This document shows positions 6,295 to 7,683 of a DNA stretch of 7,683 nucleotides, piece after piece (positions within the stretch are counted from its first letter, which is position 1; each line of letters opens with the position of its first letter). Position numbers and translations under genes: made by a program. Below the pieces are notes generated by a model. The model was given only the letters and a program-made list of their open reading frames with translations. It was not told the origin of the DNA and did no database searches. Source of the DNA: an uncultured Syntrophobacterales bacterium (GTDB lineage Bacteria > Desulfobacterota > Syntrophia > Syntrophales > UBA5619); NCBI GenBank assembly GCA_903903205.1, contig CAIUXU010000147.1, positions 1 through 7,683 on the forward strand, in the 5' to 3' direction.

Positions 6295-7275
6295 ATGCAC
6301 AAACGGATCATGTCCATAGGCTTTCTGATCGTCCTGACCCTGATCGTTACGGGCGGTTCATTCGCGGCCGATTATCCCACCAAACCCATTACCCTGATCA
6401 ACCCCATGCCGCCCGGGGGGGCTCTGGACATCCAGGCCCGAGCCTTCGCCTCGGTCGCCGACAAGATTCTGGGGCAGCCGGTCATCGTCGTGAACAAAGC
6501 GGGCGCCACCGGGATGCTGGGAGGGACGGCGGGCGCGCAGGCCGCACCGGACGGCTACACGCTGACGGTTGGGTCGGTCAATATTCCCAATGCCCTGGAG
6601 TGGGAGATTGTCAACGGCCGGAAACCGCCGTTCACCCGGAACGATTTTATCCCCATCGGCACTTTCACGATGAGCCCCACGCTGCTTGTCGTTCCGGCCG
6701 ACACCGCCTACAAGAATCTGGCCGACTTCATCGCCGATGCGAAGGCAAGGCCGGGCCAGATGGCCTTCAGCTCCGGCGGCCTCTACGGGATGAGCCACCT
6801 GCCCGCGGAGATTTTTGCCAGGGCGGCGGGCCTGAAGTTTCGCCATGTCCCTTCCGGCGGCGGCGGTCCCGCACTGACGGCGGTGGTGGGGAAACACGTC
6901 GATTTCAACGTCAATTATCCCGCCAACACCCTGCCCCTGGTTCGGGGGAACAAGCTGAAAGCCCTTGCTGTCATCGGGGCAACGAGGCTCAAAGCCGCCC
7001 CCAATGTCCCCACGACGAAAGAGTTGGGAATCGATGCCGAGTACTACGGGTGGGTTGGCCTGATGGCGCCGCTGAAGACGCCAAAGCCTGTGGTTGACAA
7101 GCTCAGGGATGCCCTGAAGAAAGTCGTGGAAAACAAGACCTTCATCGACATGGTCGAAACGCCGGGGGACGAGGTGCATTACCTGAACGGCGATGAGTTG
7201 GCGAAGTATATGGAGGTAGAGTCGGTCAAGATCGCCAAACTCTACGCGGAGATGGTGAAAGAGGTCGCCAAGTAG
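6295..7275 (+). CDS. tctC: Tripartite tricarboxylate transporter substrate-binding protein TctC (Bug family)
   Basis: This is the periplasmic solute receptor that captures a carboxylate and delivers it to TctA/TctB. The 326-residue precursor has a signal peptide (residues 1-25: MHKR, a hydrophobic core, then GSFAA before DYP). The mature N-terminus DYPTKPITLINPMPPGGALD is the family hallmark, with Asp45 after PPGG at the binding site. Others are GQPVIVVNKAGATG (60-73), APDGYTL (84-90), PSGGGGPALTAVVGKHVDF (186-204), APNVPTTKELG (235-245) and YYGWVGLMAP (250-259). The loop at 186-191 is PSGGGG, where many relatives have a basic residue (PxKG), so ligand contacts may differ. The ligand cannot be predicted: Bug proteins bind varied di- and tricarboxylates, amino acids and aromatics. 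The start at 6295 follows GGAGG by 8 bases; an ATG at 6280 in frame overlaps that ribosome site and is less likely. Confidence 0.95.
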   Translation: MHKRIMSIGFLIVLTLIVTGGSFAADYPTKPITLINPMPPGGALDIQARAFASVADKILGQPVIVVNKAGATGMLGGTAGAQAAPDGYTLTVGSVNIPNALEWEIVNGRKPPFTRNDFIPIGTFTMSPTLLVVPADTAYKNLADFIADAKARPGQMAFSSGGLYGMSHLPAEIFARAAGLKFRHVPSGGGGPALTAVVGKHVDFNVNYPANTLPLVRGNKLKALAVIGATRLKAAPNVPTTKELGIDAEYYGWVGLMAPLKTPKPVVDKLRDALKKVVENKTFIDMVETPGDEVHYLNGDELAKYMEVESVKIAKLYAEMVKEVAK

Positions 7276-7290
7276 CTTTCACTTCTCAGG

Positions 7291-7370
7291 GTTCGATGGT
7301 TCGACAGGCTCACCACCGACGGCTTACCCCGATCGCCCTGAGCCTGTCGAAGCGCCTGAGCTTGTCGAAG
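7291..7370. repeat. Short palindromic repeat cluster (REP-like, TTCGACAGGCTCA type)
   Basis: TTCGACAGGCTCA (7300-7312) is a perfect 13-base inverted match to TGAGCCTGTCGAA (7339-7351), enclosing a 26-base loop. A second right arm, CCTGAGCTTGTCGAAG (7355-7370), repeats CCTGAGCCTGTCGAAG (7337-7352) with one change and an 18-base period. A short GTTCGA tandem (7291-7296 and 7299-7304) precedes the left arm. Repeats of this sequence type are widespread in bacterial intergenic regions and are often linked to RAYT transposases (TnpA REP); this is recollection. No transposase is in the window. As RNA, the arms could form a long hairpin after tctC, either protecting the upstream mRNA or reducing read-through into the next gene. 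Confidence 0.85.
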
Positions 7371-7388
7371 GATGGGAGGAGGGGCAGC

Positions 7389-7683
7389 ATGGCTGAATGG
7401 AAGGTCGGTGTTGTCGGACTCGGTAATATGGGCGGCGGCATAGCGCGCAATTTCCACAAAGCTGGCGTATCGCTTGCGGTGTGGGACGTCGCCCCCGCAG
7501 CTTGCAGGGCATTTGAAGTGGCCGGGGTCGTAATCGCGCCGCCCGGTGAAATGGCGGCGACCTGCAACGTTATTTTCTTTGTCGTTCCGGGGACACCGGA
7601 AATTGCTTCGTGTTTCGCGGGCAACAATGGTGTTTTGGCGTGTGCGTCCGAAGGGCTCGTAATCTACGACTTTACGACATCGA
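7389..7683 (+). CDS. NAD(P)-dependent beta-hydroxyacid dehydrogenase, 3-hydroxyisobutyrate dehydrogenase family, C-terminus off the right edge
   Basis: Only the first 98 codons are present; the frame is open to the window end. The N-terminal Rossmann fold is clear: strand KVGVVG (5-10), the dinucleotide loop GLGNMGGGIA (10-19), the second strand ending in VWDV (31-34), strand VIFFVVPGTPE (61-71), and VIYDFTTS (91-98), corresponding to the conserved D-x-S/T-T/S substrate loop. The acidic Asp33 at the end of strand 2 favours NAD over NADP, an inference from Rossmann rules. Family members act on 3-hydroxyisobutyrate, tartronate semialdehyde, glycerate and similar compounds; the specificity determinants lie beyond the window. 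The GGAGGAGGGG stretch (7375-7384) is a strong ribosome site. It lies 113 bases after tctC across a palindromic repeat cluster, so co-transcription with the transporter is likely but not certain. Confidence 0.9.
   Translation, partial: MAEWKVGVVGLGNMGGGIARNFHKAGVSLAVWDVAPAACRAFEVAGVVIAPPGEMAATCNVIFFVVPGTPEIASCFAGNNGVLACASEGLVIYDFTTS

Noticed and set aside
6358..7179. 273-codon minus-strand open frame opposite tctC
   Set aside because: It has no ribosome site or recognisable domain; TctC on the other strand has a signal peptide and all family motifs.
7291..7370. CRISPR array or att site
   Set aside because: The units are palindromic arms with an irregular 18-base period and no spacers of equal length, and there is no integrase or tRNA nearby; a REP-like repeat fits better.

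Overview
The window holds two divergent gene blocks around a 272-base intergenic region (3984-4255). It looks like an ordinary, densely coded chromosomal segment of a Gram-negative bacterium of moderately high GC (by eye a little under 60%). The lipoprotein signal, the periplasmic binding protein and the small glycine-zipper-like lipoprotein (DUF3568-like) fit a diderm. My best guess is a deltaproteobacterium sensu lato (Desulfobacterota). That guess rests on gene content and on the style of the intergenic repeats, not on a phylogenetic marker.

Left block, all on the minus strand, read from right to left: a glyoxalase II-like metallo-beta-lactamase-fold hydrolase (3983-3354); purC, SAICAR synthase (3331-2447); a type I DnaJ co-chaperone with a complete zinc-finger region (2371-1301); a small lipoprotein (1215-814); and the N-terminal 251 residues of a multi-pass membrane protein of the lysylphosphatidylglycerol-synthase transmembrane/flippase-like family, cut by the left edge (755-1). 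The hydrolase and purC are 22 bases apart and probably co-transcribed. dnaJ has a plausible sigma-70 promoter of its own just after the purC stop, and the lipoprotein and membrane protein probably follow it on the same transcript. Two adjacent hairpins lie at the dnaJ-lipoprotein junction.

Right block, plus strand: a complete tripartite tricarboxylate transporter (TTT) in the order tctB-tctA-tctC (4256-7275). It is followed, across a cluster of short palindromic repeats (7291-7370), by the start of a beta-hydroxyacid dehydrogenase of the 3-hydroxyisobutyrate dehydrogenase family (7389 to the right edge). A near-consensus promoter (TTGACA-17-TATACT) precedes tctB. Its -35 box lies inside a palindrome, and a second palindrome sits one and two-thirds turns upstream, which suggests a regulator-controlled operon. 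The natural reading is uptake of a carboxylate (TctC binds it in the periplasm, TctA/TctB move it across the inner membrane), followed by oxidation or reduction of a hydroxyacid in the cytoplasm. The substrate cannot be told from this sequence.

I found no RNA gene, CRISPR array, insertion sequence or phage gene. I also found no convincing undescribed system. The items most worth a second look are the double-palindrome operator at the TTT promoter, the repeat cluster inside the TTT-dehydrogenase junction, the competing hairpins after dnaJ, and the transporter-dehydrogenase pairing.
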